A stretch of 64,000 bases of DNA, taken from contig PNNB01000020.1 in NCBI GenBank assembly GCA_013823985.1, positions 1-64,000 of the forward strand. Direction: 5' to 3'. The notes beneath the pieces were generated by a model. That model saw nothing but the letters and a program-made list of their open reading frames with translations, was not told the DNA's origin and made no database searches. The stretch comes from Sphingopyxis sp. (GTDB lineage Bacteria; Pseudomonadota; Alphaproteobacteria; Sphingomonadales; Sphingomonadaceae). This document shows, one piece after another, positions 7,156 to 15,082 of this stretch (position 1 is the first letter of the stretch; every line of letters starts with the position of its first letter). A program made the position numbers and the translations under genes.

Positions 7156-7731
7156 ATGAACATACTGATATTTGATACCGAGACGACCGTCCTTCCAAAC
7201 TGGAAGGAGCCCAGCGACGATCCGGCGCAGCCGCATATTGTCGACCTCGCCGCCGACCTTTGTAATTCCGATGGTGAAATCATCGCCAGCGTCGACAGCA
7301 TCCTCAACAACAAGATCATCATACCTGATGATATGGCCGCAATTCACGGTATTACGACCGAGATTGCGGAGCGTGACGGTGTGGCGCCGAGCGAAGCCAT
7401 CGACAATTTCATGAACCTGGTCAGCCAGGCCGATTTGATTGTCGGGCACAATGTCAGCTTCGACGTGCGAATGATGCGTATCATGGTCGCCAAGGTGCAC
7501 GGCGAGAAGTGGGATAACCCGCTTCCCACGTTCTGCACGATGCGCAAGTCCACCAACATTTGCAAAATCCTTTCGAACAAGCCGCGCCATCCCGAAGACT
7601 GGAAATGGCCGACCTTGACCGAAGCCGTGCGCCATTTCTTCGATGAAGAGCACGGCAATGCCCACCGCGCGCGACCGGACGCCGACGCGTCACGCCGCAT
7701 CTATTTTCACCTACGGAGTATCGGACAATGA
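7156..7731 (+). CDS. DnaQ-like 3'-5' exonuclease (DEDDh)
   Basis: All three exonuclease motifs of the DEDDh family are visible in 191 residues: FDTET (ExoI, residues 6-10), GHNVSFDVRMM (ExoII) and HRARPDADA (ExoIII, with the H-x-A-x-x-D arrangement). The enzyme should remove nucleotides from 3' ends using two metal ions. Its stop overlaps the start of the Bet recombinase by 4 bases, so it is likely the nuclease partner of a phage recombination system, in place of a lambda-type 5'-3' exonuclease. A proofreading role is possible but less likely here. Confidence 0.88.
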   Translation: MNILIFDTETTVLPNWKEPSDDPAQPHIVDLAADLCNSDGEIIASVDSILNNKIIIPDDMAAIHGITTEIAERDGVAPSEAIDNFMNLVSQADLIVGHNVSFDVRMMRIMVAKVHGEKWDNPLPTFCTMRKSTNICKILSNKPRHPEDWKWPTLTEAVRHFFDEEHGNAHRARPDADASRRIYFHLRSIGQ

Positions 7732-8729
7732 ACCAACGTACCCAAGCCCTGGCCCGCGAAGACGCGGCTATCGCAAGCAACGTCGCCCAGATCGAGGCGC
7801 AGAAAGCACAGCGCCCATCGGCTATCCAGGCCATGGCGTCGCGCCTCAATATCAGCCCTGGCAACCTGCAAAAGACCTTGCTCGACACCGTGTTCAAGAA
7901 CGCGTCGGAAAGCGAATTTGCTGCGCTGATCGTCGTGGCCAATGAATATGGCCTCAACCCGTTGACCAAGGAAATCTATGCGTTTCCTGCAAAGGGCGGT
8001 GGTATCGTTCCCGTTGTGTCGATCGACGGTTGGATCCGCATCGCCAACAGCCACCCGCAGTACGACGGCAGCGAACAAAACTTCATCTACGATGAGAACA
8101 AGAAGCTGTTCGCGGTCGAAACGACGATTTACCGCAAAGACCGCGGACACCCCATCAAGAAGATGGAATTCCTGTCCGAGTGCAAGCGCGGTACCGAGCC
8201 CTGGAAGATGGAACACCGCATGCTCGGGCATAAGGGCTTCATCCAGGCAGCGCGTTACGCCTTCGGATTTGCCGGTATCTACGATGAGGACGACGCCGAT
8301 ATTGTTGTGCAGTCCTACATCAATGAGCCGGTCTCTGTGCCGTCGTCGCGTCGACTGCAGCAGCAGGAACAGCAGCAACAGCGCGAACCAGAGCCGCAGC
8401 CGTCCTATGACGATCAAACCGGCGAGATCTACGACGACCCCGACGCCGACGCTGCAGCGGAACGCGAAGCCGACCGTCTCATGAACGGCGGTGACCAGTA
8501 CGAAGAGCAGGAAGAGGACAACGTCAACGATGTCCAGGCCGCGCTCGAAGAGCCGCGCTGGAAACTGCACTACCGCGACACACTCGAAAACGTCATGGCC
8601 GCAAAGAACGTCAGCGAATTGAACAAGGTTGAGAAGGAATTCGTCAACCACCGCGCCACCTATGACGACGATGCAATCCAGATCGTCGAGCGCGAGATCA
8701 AGAACGCCCGTACCCGTCTCACGCCATGA
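7728..8729 (+). CDS. bet: Bet-type single-strand annealing recombinase
   Basis: Residues 30-215 match the RecT/Redbeta family of annealing proteins: L-D-T-V-F-K-N-A-S-E-S-E-F-A-A-L, G-L-N-P-L-T-K-E-I-Y-A-F-P, V-S-I-D-G-W-I-R-I-A-N, then Y-R-K-D-R-G-H-P and H-K-G-F-I-Q-A-A-R-Y-A-F-G. These proteins coat single-stranded DNA and anneal it to complementary sequences in phage recombination. A long C-terminal extension (about 215-333) is very acidic and Gln-rich and could be a binding site for a single-strand-binding protein or the nuclease. It overlaps the DEDDh exonuclease upstream and the zinc-finger gene downstream. Confidence 0.92.
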   Translation: MNQRTQALAREDAAIASNVAQIEAQKAQRPSAIQAMASRLNISPGNLQKTLLDTVFKNASESEFAALIVVANEYGLNPLTKEIYAFPAKGGGIVPVVSIDGWIRIANSHPQYDGSEQNFIYDENKKLFAVETTIYRKDRGHPIKKMEFLSECKRGTEPWKMEHRMLGHKGFIQAARYAFGFAGIYDEDDADIVVQSYINEPVSVPSSRRLQQQEQQQQREPEPQPSYDDQTGEIYDDPDADAAAEREADRLMNGGDQYEEQEEDNVNDVQAALEEPRWKLHYRDTLENVMAAKNVSELNKVEKEFVNHRATYDDDAIQIVEREIKNARTRLTP

Positions 8730-8911
8730 CGACGTTCAAGATGCCAAACACCCACAGCGTCGCGTTCACCTGCGACGACTGTGGGACCAGTCTCGATACC
8801 GAACGGCGGGACTTCAACACGGCCCGCGACGTTCTGCGTAGCGAGGGCTGGCAAACCAAACCGGCACCTGGCGGCGCATGGCGTCACCTTTGCCCCGATT
8901 GCAGGGACTGA
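8726..8911 (+). CDS. Small zinc-ribbon-like prophage protein (61 aa)
   Basis: Four cysteines are arranged as C-D-D-C near residue 16 and C-P-D-C at residues 56-59, the spacing of a small treble-clef or ribbon fold. It is co-translated with bet (4-base overlap). Such proteins are common in phage early regions and are usually assumed to bind nucleic acid. Confidence 0.7.
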   Translation: MTTFKMPNTHSVAFTCDDCGTSLDTERRDFNTARDVLRSEGWQTKPAPGGAWRHLCPDCRD

Positions 8912-8913
8912 TA

Positions 8914-9384
8914 ATGAAACTAGCCGAAATCATGGAGATCTACGAAGGCTCCAACGGCGATCGCACAATGCAGCTTTACAAGGCTTTGGAAAGCATCGGT
9001 CCCGCAGGTGTTGTCGCCATGAACCTGTTTCGTGCCTGCAAAAACAGCGCGCGGGCAAAGAAGTACCGTGGCGGGCTTCCAGGTAAAGGTTCTTTTCGGT
9101 CAATGGCGTATGACCGGAAAGTATGGGCCATAAACAACCTGGCAACCGCGCTGCAGGAGCACGCTGATAGCCTAAAAATCCAATGGGGTTGGGGTGTCGA
9201 TAACGCGCAATCCGTGCATAACATCGTGCTCTATGTCGATCTGCCAAGCGGCCAGGTCAGTTTTCATACTGCGCCTCGGGGCACCGGCCCTGACTACCCA
9301 GGTCAGTGGGATGGTGTCCGTGGCATGGGCCCACAACGCATCTGCAGCTTCTGCGCCCAAATTCTCTCGAAAGTGCCAGCATGA
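8914..9384 (+). CDS. Hypothetical prophage protein (156 aa)
   Basis: The start at 8914 follows the previous stop by 2 bases; an earlier in-frame start at 8878 would overlap it. The N-terminal half is a helical region with a basic patch (A-K-K-Y-R-G-G), the C-terminal half is beta-rich with V-L-Y-V-D-L-P-S-G-Q-V-S-F-H and a C-terminal C-S-F-C pair. This build (a short fold ending in a cysteine pair) is widespread among phage proteins of unknown role. Confidence 0.7.
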   Translation: MKLAEIMEIYEGSNGDRTMQLYKALESIGPAGVVAMNLFRACKNSARAKKYRGGLPGKGSFRSMAYDRKVWAINNLATALQEHADSLKIQWGWGVDNAQSVHNIVLYVDLPSGQVSFHTAPRGTGPDYPGQWDGVRGMGPQRICSFCAQILSKVPA

Positions 9385-10034
9385 GAGGAACCTGGGCCAG
9401 CGATACAGCGCGCCGGATAGGCTTGGGCGGCGCCCTAGACTTCACCGTCACGCGCGTAGGTCAAACCCTACACATACCGTGCGCTGGCCGATGCAAGAGC
9501 ATCGTAGATCTGACGATCGCGCCTGGCCTCAATCCCGCCGGTGTAGCGAAGAACATGCTTTCCAAAGGGTGGACCATCTCCCGCAAACCAATTTGTCCGG
9601 AATGCAGCCGCAAGCCGCGCAAAACATCAACTCCCGCCAAGGTCGAAAGGAATGACACAGTGGCTACTACCCCACCAGCAACATCAACCGCAGGCGCTCA
9701 AGTGCCGCAGCCATCCGATGCCGCCAGAAAGGCTAAGCGCATGGTCTACCTCTTGCTCGAAGAGCAGTATGACGAAACTACGAACCGGTATCGCCCTGGC
9801 TGGGACGACAAGCGCTTGGCGCAGGAATCCGGCGCATCGGTCAATATCGTCGTGCAGGTGCGCGAGGAATCGTTCGGTCCGCTGGGCGAACCGGCTGAAA
9901 TTGCGGATTTCAAGCAGGACTTTGCGAAGGTGAAAGCGGATCTCGAAGCCATGAAGGCCACCATGGAGCAGACGGTCGAGACGATCGAGCAGCGCTTCGA
10001 GCGCATCTGCGTCAAGAATGGCTGGGTGGTATGA
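9381..10034 (+). CDS. Hypothetical prophage protein with cysteine motif and C-terminal coiled coil (217 aa)
   Basis: Start at 9381, overlapping the previous stop (ATGA). The N-terminal third has four cysteines (C-A-G-R-C ... C-P-E-C) that could bind zinc; a Thr/Pro/Ala-rich linker follows at about 85-115. The C-terminal part begins with A-K-R-M-V-Y-L-L-L-E-E-Q-Y and then runs into a Glu/Lys coiled coil (about residues 165-210). No known family was recognised; a DNA-binding accessory role is plausible. Confidence 0.65.
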   Translation: MRGTWASDTARRIGLGGALDFTVTRVGQTLHIPCAGRCKSIVDLTIAPGLNPAGVAKNMLSKGWTISRKPICPECSRKPRKTSTPAKVERNDTVATTPPATSTAGAQVPQPSDAARKAKRMVYLLLEEQYDETTNRYRPGWDDKRLAQESGASVNIVVQVREESFGPLGEPAEIADFKQDFAKVKADLEAMKATMEQTVETIEQRFERICVKNGWVV

Positions 10035-10726
10035 CGGACCGCCCGATACTATTCAGGGCGCCGATGGTGCGGGCACTGCTCGCTGGCACGAAGACGCAGA
10101 CGCGGCGGATTCTCAATCCACAGCCAAGTGACGACCTCGACAATCTCGGTGACGGTGAAACACTGTTGGATATGTCGACCGGAGAGCCTGTTAAATTGCA
10201 CTTTGCTGTTGGAGACCGGCTCTGGGTCAAGGAAACGTGGGGATGCCATTGGGCGACTGACCCTCAAAAGCCATCCGAGATAGTACCCGACCTCTGGAGC
10301 GTGCGCTATTTCGCTGATGATTACATCAGGCCGGCATCGTGCGATGGTTCGGTGGCATTGCTTGAGCAGTGCAAAAAGAAGCGGGTATCAATCTTCATGC
10401 CGCGCTGGGCTTCGCGCCTGACCCTCACCGTTACCGACGTTCGCGTTGAGCGGTTGCAGGATTGCAGCGAGAATGATGCAATTGCTGAGGGCATTCAATG
10501 CGCCAATGTGATCGTCGATGCCGATTGTGCGGGTGGTGTGCACAGGGAAATTACTGCTGATCGATATTTTAGCCCAAGCGACCCAGAGGATGACAACCCC
10601 TTTGAATATGCGGTCGATGCCTATCACCGGCTCTGGAACAGCATCAACGGCGAAGGCGCATGGGAGCAAAACCCTTGGGTTGTCGCCGTCAGTTTCACCG
10701 TCGAGCAAAGGAATATCGACCAATGA
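10031..10726 (+). CDS. ASCH-like phage protein (231 aa)
   Basis: The opening I-L-F-R-A-P-M-V-R-A-L-L-A-G-T-K-T-Q-T-R-R is the hallmark of a widespread group of phage proteins with an ASCH (PUA-like) fold, sometimes labelled morphogenetic protein without proof. A following beta strand with G-D-R-L-W-V-K-E-T-W and a region W-A-S-R-L-T-L-T-V-T-D-V-R-V-E-R-L-Q agree with that fold. ASCH domains bind RNA or nucleotides. The role in the phage is unknown. The gene overlaps its neighbours by 4 bases on both sides. Confidence 0.78.
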   Translation: MTDRPILFRAPMVRALLAGTKTQTRRILNPQPSDDLDNLGDGETLLDMSTGEPVKLHFAVGDRLWVKETWGCHWATDPQKPSEIVPDLWSVRYFADDYIRPASCDGSVALLEQCKKKRVSIFMPRWASRLTLTVTDVRVERLQDCSENDAIAEGIQCANVIVDADCAGGVHREITADRYFSPSDPEDDNPFEYAVDAYHRLWNSINGEGAWEQNPWVVAVSFTVEQRNIDQ

Positions 10727-11325
10727 AAATGACTGACCCGACAATCTTAATCTGTGGCTCCGGTCGTTGTGGTTCCACACTGCTGATGACCATGCTGAAC
10801 GCTGCGGGAATACCCTGCGTAGGCGAACAGCCGGACTTCGAGTGCCTGGACACCGTCCAGTTGGCAAAGGTTGATTACGAGGTCTTCGAGCGCCGTATCA
10901 CCGGCAAGGCCGTGAAGCTGTTAGATCCGCACCTGTTACCACTTCGCGCCATGCCGGACGCTCATGTTATCTGGTTGAAGCGCAATACCGTACAGCAGGC
11001 GCGCTCGATGATGAAGCTTGCCGCCCAAGTGGTTGGCCGCGGCGCGGTCGACGATTCACGCCGCGGCCGTCGGGCTATGTCCCAAAATCTGCGCACGGAA
11101 TCAAAGCGCATACCACCGCTATTGAGCAAGCACGTCCAGCCTAAAACCATGTCTGTCATGGATTTTGAGACTATCATCGAGCACCCCAGCGCATTTGCCC
11201 GGGCTCTTTGTGATTATCTCGGGATTCCGAAGGAAAAGGCAGCAGACATGGCGCGCTGCGTCGTCGATCGGGAGACCGATTGCCTACCGTACATGCTCGA
11301 AACAAGCCTGGTGATGAGAAGATGA
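10723..11325 (+). CDS. Sulfotransferase-like P-loop protein encoded by the prophage (200 aa)
   Basis: Near the N-terminus, I-L-I-C-G-S-G-R-C-G-S-T-L-L-M-T matches the 5'-phosphosulfate-binding loop of sulfotransferases. The later V-I-W-L-K-R-N-T-V-Q-Q-A-R-S gives the Arg and Ser of the 3'-phosphate-binding motif. The enzyme would move a sulfate group from PAPS to an unknown acceptor. At 200 residues it is short for the family but seems to hold both cofactor sites. AAGGAA lies before the ATG at 10723, and the gene is in line with the early operon. It could modify host surface polysaccharide or another target; a related P-loop kinase activity cannot be ruled out. Confidence 0.7.
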   Translation: MKMTDPTILICGSGRCGSTLLMTMLNAAGIPCVGEQPDFECLDTVQLAKVDYEVFERRITGKAVKLLDPHLLPLRAMPDAHVIWLKRNTVQQARSMMKLAAQVVGRGAVDDSRRGRRAMSQNLRTESKRIPPLLSKHVQPKTMSVMDFETIIEHPSAFARALCDYLGIPKEKAADMARCVVDRETDCLPYMLETSLVMRR

Positions 11326-11663
11326 GCGGACCAACAGCCTATAAACCGGCTGACCTTGCCCAACAGTGGGGGGTCAGTCCTGGCCTCATCTACAAATTGT
11401 GCAGGGAGAATCGATTGCGGCATTTCAAGATCGGTGCCTTGATACGCATCCCACACGATGCCGCGCAGGAATATCAATCATGTCAGATCAACCATACACC
11501 ATCCAACGATTCAGGGGCGGCTATGCGCTCGTCTACATCAAGCCAGATGGACGACGAGGCCGCACCCAGCTTGCAAGCACAGACCGGCCTAGCGCCGAGG
11601 CCGAAGCACGAAAGGTCTGGGAAGAGGCCGACAATTCACCGTGGACCGTGGGCAGGATCGTGA
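11322..11663 (+). CDS. Excisionase-like helix-turn-helix protein
   Basis: The first 55 residues (Y-K-P-A-D-L-A-Q-Q-W-G-V-S-P-G-L-I-Y-K-L-C-R-E-N-R-L-R-H-F-K-I-G) are a small winged-helix domain like HTH_17/excisionase. The remaining 55 residues are Ser/Pro-rich and overlap the first 180 bases of the integrase gene in another frame. A directional factor next to the integrase would decide between integration and excision. The long overlap is unusual, but the HTH part is entirely outside it. Confidence 0.68.
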   Translation: MSGPTAYKPADLAQQWGVSPGLIYKLCRENRLRHFKIGALIRIPHDAAQEYQSCQINHTPSNDSGAAMRSSTSSQMDDEAAPSLQAQTGLAPRPKHERSGKRPTIHRGPWAGS

Positions 11664-12517
11664 CCGCATACCTGGCTAACCGTACCGAAGAAGGAATCGC
11701 ATCGATAACGCGCCGTGAGGACGCGTGGAAAGCGATGAAGCCGTTCTGGGATAATGTCGACCCGTTGCTAATCGATAAGGCAATGGTGACGAAGTACAGC
11801 AAGGGCAGGAACGTCGGCGCCGCAACACTGCGCCTGGAATTGGGCATGCTCTCAACGTCGCTTAACATGGCGTTCAAGGCAGGCCAGATCCAGCGCAAAC
11901 CCGACATCCCTTTGCCCGCGGCGCCGGAGCGCATCGAGCGCCACCTTACCGTGCGCCAGTTTCGTCGTTTCATGGAGGGCGTCAGGGCGCCGCACGCCCG
12001 CTTGTACATGCAACTCGGGATTAACACGATGGCCCGCCCATCCGCCATCCTGGAATTGAAGTGGAGCCAGGTCAACTTCGATCGCGGGCTGATCGACTTC
12101 AATCAACCAGGTCGTATCCAGACGAAGAAGAAGCGCCCTATCGTGCCGATGAACCGCACGCTGCGCGCCGCCCTGGAAACAGCATACCAGGCACGGCAGA
12201 CCGACTATGTGATAGAGCATGGTTCCGATCGCATCCTTTGCATCAAGAAAGCGTTCTTGGCCGCAAGCCAGCGTTCCGGAGTGAAGGCGACGCCGTACAC
12301 ACTTCGGCACACCGGAGCGGTCTGGGCGGCAGAGCGCGGGATCCCGATGAGCCAGCTTGCGCAATACATGGGGCACGATGACAGCCGCACCACAGAGAAG
12401 CACTATGCACGTTATTCACCCGACTATTTGCGCGGTGTCGCAGATGCGTTGGAGATCGACATTTTACCTGGCGAGGTTCAAAGTGAACCTATAGCCCCTG
12501 TCTACAAGGAAGCCTAA
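11480..12517 (+). CDS. int: Tyrosine-type site-specific integrase
   Basis: The 345-residue protein has an N-terminal arm-binding and SAM-like part (to about residue 150) and a C-terminal catalytic domain. The catalytic set is visible: Arg in T-M-A-R-P-S-A-I-L, Lys in K-K-K-R-P-I-V-P-M, H-x-x-R in T-L-R-H-T-G, His in M-G-H-D-D, and the likely tyrosine in E-K-H-Y-A-R-Y. The start at 11480 has AGGA upstream, giving a normal N-terminal domain; an earlier start would overlap more of the HTH gene. It is transcribed towards the tRNA-Pro gene, 25 bases away, which marks the attachment site. Confidence 0.93.
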   Translation: MSDQPYTIQRFRGGYALVYIKPDGRRGRTQLASTDRPSAEAEARKVWEEADNSPWTVGRIVTAYLANRTEEGIASITRREDAWKAMKPFWDNVDPLLIDKAMVTKYSKGRNVGAATLRLELGMLSTSLNMAFKAGQIQRKPDIPLPAAPERIERHLTVRQFRRFMEGVRAPHARLYMQLGINTMARPSAILELKWSQVNFDRGLIDFNQPGRIQTKKKRPIVPMNRTLRAALETAYQARQTDYVIEHGSDRILCIKKAFLAASQRSGVKATPYTLRHTGAVWAAERGIPMSQLAQYMGHDDSRTTEKHYARYSPDYLRGVADALEIDILPGEVQSEPIAPVYKEA

Positions 12518-12541
12518 ATGTACAGAAAACCGCGAAATAAC

Positions 12542-12618
12542 TGGTCGGGAAAAGAGGATTCGAACCTCCGGCCCCTGCCTCCCGAAGGCAGTGCTCTACC
12601 AGGCTGAGCTATTTCCCG
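12542..12618 (-). tRNA. tRNA-Pro (anticodon CGG)
   Basis: A 77-base cloverleaf with encoded CCA can be folded. The acceptor stem is CGGGAAA paired with TTTCCCG. The anticodon loop TTCGGGA between CTGCC and GGCAG gives CGG, reading the proline codon CCG. The T-loop sequence GGTTCGAATCC is standard. The prophage integrase gene lies directly next to the 3' end, so this gene is the attachment site and its 3' part belongs to the shared core of the insertion. Confidence 0.95.
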
Positions 12619-12748
12619 ACCGCGACCAATAGTGGCTGAAGACCACCGACCGCAGGCGGTGCCTATAGTCGCGCGATTTTGGCGTTTCAAGCCGAATATT
12701 GAGGGGCAAGCGGCGGTTGCCAGAATCGATACCGCGTTCTAGCTTCGC

Positions 12749-13684
12749 ATGATGGGAACAACGCCACATTATGAGGAGCAATATCTTGCGCTGATGCGGA
12801 AGATATGGACGGAAGGTACGATCCAGCGGGACCGGACCGGGGTCGGGACACGTGCACTTTTCGGCGCCATGATGCGCTTTTCACTCGCCGACGATGCGGT
12901 GCCCTTGCTGACGACCAAGCGTGTGTACTGGAAAACAGCCGCGCGCGAGATGTTGTGGTTCCTTACCGGAAACACCAATATCCGGCCCTTGCTCCAGCAA
13001 AATGTGCGGATATGGTCCGACTGGCCGCTGGACCGGTATCGTCGCGAAACCGGCAGCGATATCACGCAGGAAGATTTCGAAGCGAAGATCGTGGAGAGCG
13101 CGGAATTTGCGGAGCAATGGGGCGATTTAGGACCTGTTTATGGCGCGCAATGGGTGAGTTGGCCGGTCTACAAGCCGGTGGGCGAGGGTCTTTTCCAGAG
13201 GATGGACAAAGGCATTGATCAGGTCTCGGCTCTGGTCGAAAGTCTCAAGAATAATCCCGGTTCACGGCGCCATATTATCGAAGGCTGGAACGTCGCCGAA
13301 CTCGACAAGATGGCGTTGCCGCCGTGCCATAAAACCTACCAATTCCACGTCGCCGACGGTGTGTTGAGCTGTATCCTCTTCCAAAGATCATGCGATCTTG
13401 GATTAGGCTTTGCTTTCAATGCTTTTTCGGCAGCACTTTTGACACGGATGCTCGCCGCGATTTGCGGATATCAGCCGGGCGAACTGATTTGGCAGGGGGG
13501 TGATGTGCACCTCTACCTCAATCATAGCGACCTTGTGGAAGAACAATTGTCGCGCACGCCGTCCGGGGCGCCGAAGCTCAAGCTGCTCCGCACACCCGAC
13601 AGCATTTTTGATTTCCAGATTGATGATTTCGAGGTGCTCGATTACGCCCCGCAGGCCCATATTTCCGCGCCTGTGGCTGTGTAA
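12749..13684 (+). CDS. thyA: Thymidylate synthase
   Basis: This enzyme makes dTMP from dUMP using 5,10-methylenetetrahydrofolate. The 311-residue sequence carries the classical motifs: R-D-R-T-G-V-G-T near the start, the region around the catalytic cysteine L-P-P-C-H-K-T-Y-Q-F (residue about 193), the R-S-C-D-L-G-L-G motif, N-A-F, and the H-x-Y dUMP-binding sequence D-V-H-L-Y-L-N-H. A loop around residues 90-150 is longer than in short forms, as in many Gram-negatives. It is the first housekeeping gene to the right of the tRNA and prophage. ATG starts at 12749 and 12752 are equally possible. Confidence 0.97.
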   Translation: MMGTTPHYEEQYLALMRKIWTEGTIQRDRTGVGTRALFGAMMRFSLADDAVPLLTTKRVYWKTAAREMLWFLTGNTNIRPLLQQNVRIWSDWPLDRYRRETGSDITQEDFEAKIVESAEFAEQWGDLGPVYGAQWVSWPVYKPVGEGLFQRMDKGIDQVSALVESLKNNPGSRRHIIEGWNVAELDKMALPPCHKTYQFHVADGVLSCILFQRSCDLGLGFAFNAFSAALLTRMLAAICGYQPGELIWQGGDVHLYLNHSDLVEEQLSRTPSGAPKLKLLRTPDSIFDFQIDDFEVLDYAPQAHISAPVAV

Positions 13685-13693
13685 TCGCGACGA

Positions 13694-13735
13694 TAGGTCA
13701 ACACTATTGACCTAAACCAGTGCTTGAAATATTAT
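13694..13735 (+). promoter_or_regulatory. Promoter of the branched-chain dehydrogenase operon with overlapping inverted repeat
   Basis: TTGACC (13707-13712), a 17-base spacer and TATTAT (13730-13735) form a strong sigma-70-type promoter. The inverted repeat TAGGTCAA-N5-TTGACCTA covers 13694-13714, so its right arm includes the -35 box. A repressor at this repeat would block the promoter. The repeat could alternatively help end thyA transcription, though no T-run follows. Confidence 0.68.
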
Positions 13736-13795
13736 AACAATCACGGACAATAAATAACCTGAGTCGTTCAGGGAGACACTGGCGGAGGAACAAGC

Positions 13796-15082
13796 ATGGG
13801 GCAGCACAACCAGGACAATCTTGCGCCGTTGCATCTCCATGTTCCTGAACCGAAATTCCGTCCCGGCGACAAGGCCGATTTCAGCGACATTGTGGTTCCC
13901 GAAGTGGACGCGGTGGCTCGCCCCGACGAGCATGTTGCGCCTGCCGAAATCCATCCCCTGGCCTATGGCCTGGTGCGCGTTTTGGGCGACGATAACAATG
14001 CATCCGGCAGCTGGAACCCGGGCCTGAGCGCCGATACTTTACGGTTGATGCTCCGCAAAATGCTGATGCTGCGTGCGTTCGACGATCGCATGTTTCGTGC
14101 GCAACGGCAGGGTAAGACCAGTTTCTACATGAAGTCCTTTGGCGAGGAAGCGACTTCGGTAGCCACCACGATGGCGTTGCACCGCGATGATATGTGTTTT
14201 CCGAGCTATCGCCAGCAAGGTATTCTTATTACCCGTGATTATCCTCTGGTCGACATGATGAATCAGATTTATTCGAACCGTGGCGACAGGCTGAAGGGGC
14301 GGCAATTGCCGATCATGTATTCAGCGAAGGATTACGGCTTTTTCAGTATTTCGGGCAATTTGACGACCCAATATCCGCAGGCTGTAGGCTGGGCAATGGC
14401 GTCAGCCTCACGCGCGGACACGCGGATCGCCGCGGTGTGGTGTGGCGACGGCTCGACAGCGGAAGGTGACTTTCACAGCGCGCTGACCTTCGCCGCTGTC
14501 TATAACGCACCGGTCATCTTTCAGGTTGTGAACAACCAATGGGCCATCTCCTCCTTCTCCGGCTTTGCCGGCAGCGAACGGACCACTTTTGCTGCCCGCG
14601 CGATTGGCTATGGAATTGCAGGGCTGCGGGTCGATGGAAATGACGCGCTGGCGGTATATGCCGCTATGCAATGGGCGGCCAACCGTGCCCGGACGAACAA
14701 TGGTCCGACGCTGATTGAATATTTCACCTATCGTGGCGAAGGGCATTCGACCTCGGATGATCCCAGCGCCTATCGCGCTGCCGAAGAATATGCTCTTTGG
14801 CCCTTGGGCGATCCGGTGGAGCGGTTGAAAGCGCATTTGATCGCCTTGGGGGAATGGAGCGATGCGCAGCATGAAGCGCTGGTCGCAGAATTGTCCGACG
14901 AAGTGAAAGCGAAGCAGAAGGAAGCCGAGCAGAATGGCATATTAGGCCATGGCCTTCACCATCCGTTCGAAACCATGTTCGAAGATGTGTTCGAAGAAAT
15001 GCCTGCGCATTTGAAAGAACAATGTGCACAGATGCTGGAGGAACAGCGCGACAAATTCGGCCCGGAATGGGAGGCGCGCTAA
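13796..15082 (+). CDS. bkdA1: Branched-chain 2-oxoacid dehydrogenase E1 alpha subunit
   Basis: The thiamin diphosphate motif of E1 alpha proteins is present (W-C-G-D-G-S-T-A-E-G-D-F-H ... V-V-N-N, residues about 215-246). The Y-R-x-Q-G region and the phosphorylation-loop-like segment Y-R-G-E-G-H-S-T-S-D-D-P-S (around residue 312) fit the branched-chain rather than the pyruvate type. Together with E1 beta and E2 it converts the keto acids of Val, Leu and Ile to acyl-CoA. Length 428 is normal. GGAGGA precedes the ATG, and the stop overlaps the start of the next gene (TAATG). Confidence 0.94.
   Translation: MGQHNQDNLAPLHLHVPEPKFRPGDKADFSDIVVPEVDAVARPDEHVAPAEIHPLAYGLVRVLGDDNNASGSWNPGLSADTLRLMLRKMLMLRAFDDRMFRAQRQGKTSFYMKSFGEEATSVATTMALHRDDMCFPSYRQQGILITRDYPLVDMMNQIYSNRGDRLKGRQLPIMYSAKDYGFFSISGNLTTQYPQAVGWAMASASRADTRIAAVWCGDGSTAEGDFHSALTFAAVYNAPVIFQVVNNQWAISSFSGFAGSERTTFAARAIGYGIAGLRVDGNDALAVYAAMQWAANRARTNNGPTLIEYFTYRGEGHSTSDDPSAYRAAEEYALWPLGDPVERLKAHLIALGEWSDAQHEALVAELSDEVKAKQKEAEQNGILGHGLHHPFETMFEDVFEEMPAHLKEQCAQMLEEQRDKFGPEWEAR

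Larger units (their letters stand above)
1..12544. mobile_element. Prophage, right-hand portion (integrase end), left end outside window
   Basis: A tyrosine integrase ends 25 bases from the 3' end of tRNA-Pro, the usual arrangement for a phage inserted in a tRNA gene. Inside the element are divergent Cro-like and CI-like regulators flanked by matching operators, a leftward early operon (DUF2303, VRR-NUC, DUF1376), and a rightward operon with an exonuclease/Bet recombination pair and many small overlapping genes. The right boundary is inferred to lie in the tRNA 3' end. The left boundary, the structural genes and the lysis genes would lie beyond position 1, so intactness cannot be judged. The genes are very tightly packed, often with 4-base stop/start overlaps, unlike the thyA side. 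Confidence 0.88.

Noticed and set aside
12540..12620. A second tRNA fragment marking the left attachment site inside the window
   Set aside because: I could not find another copy of the tRNA-Pro 3' sequence between 1 and 12,500; the left end must lie outside.
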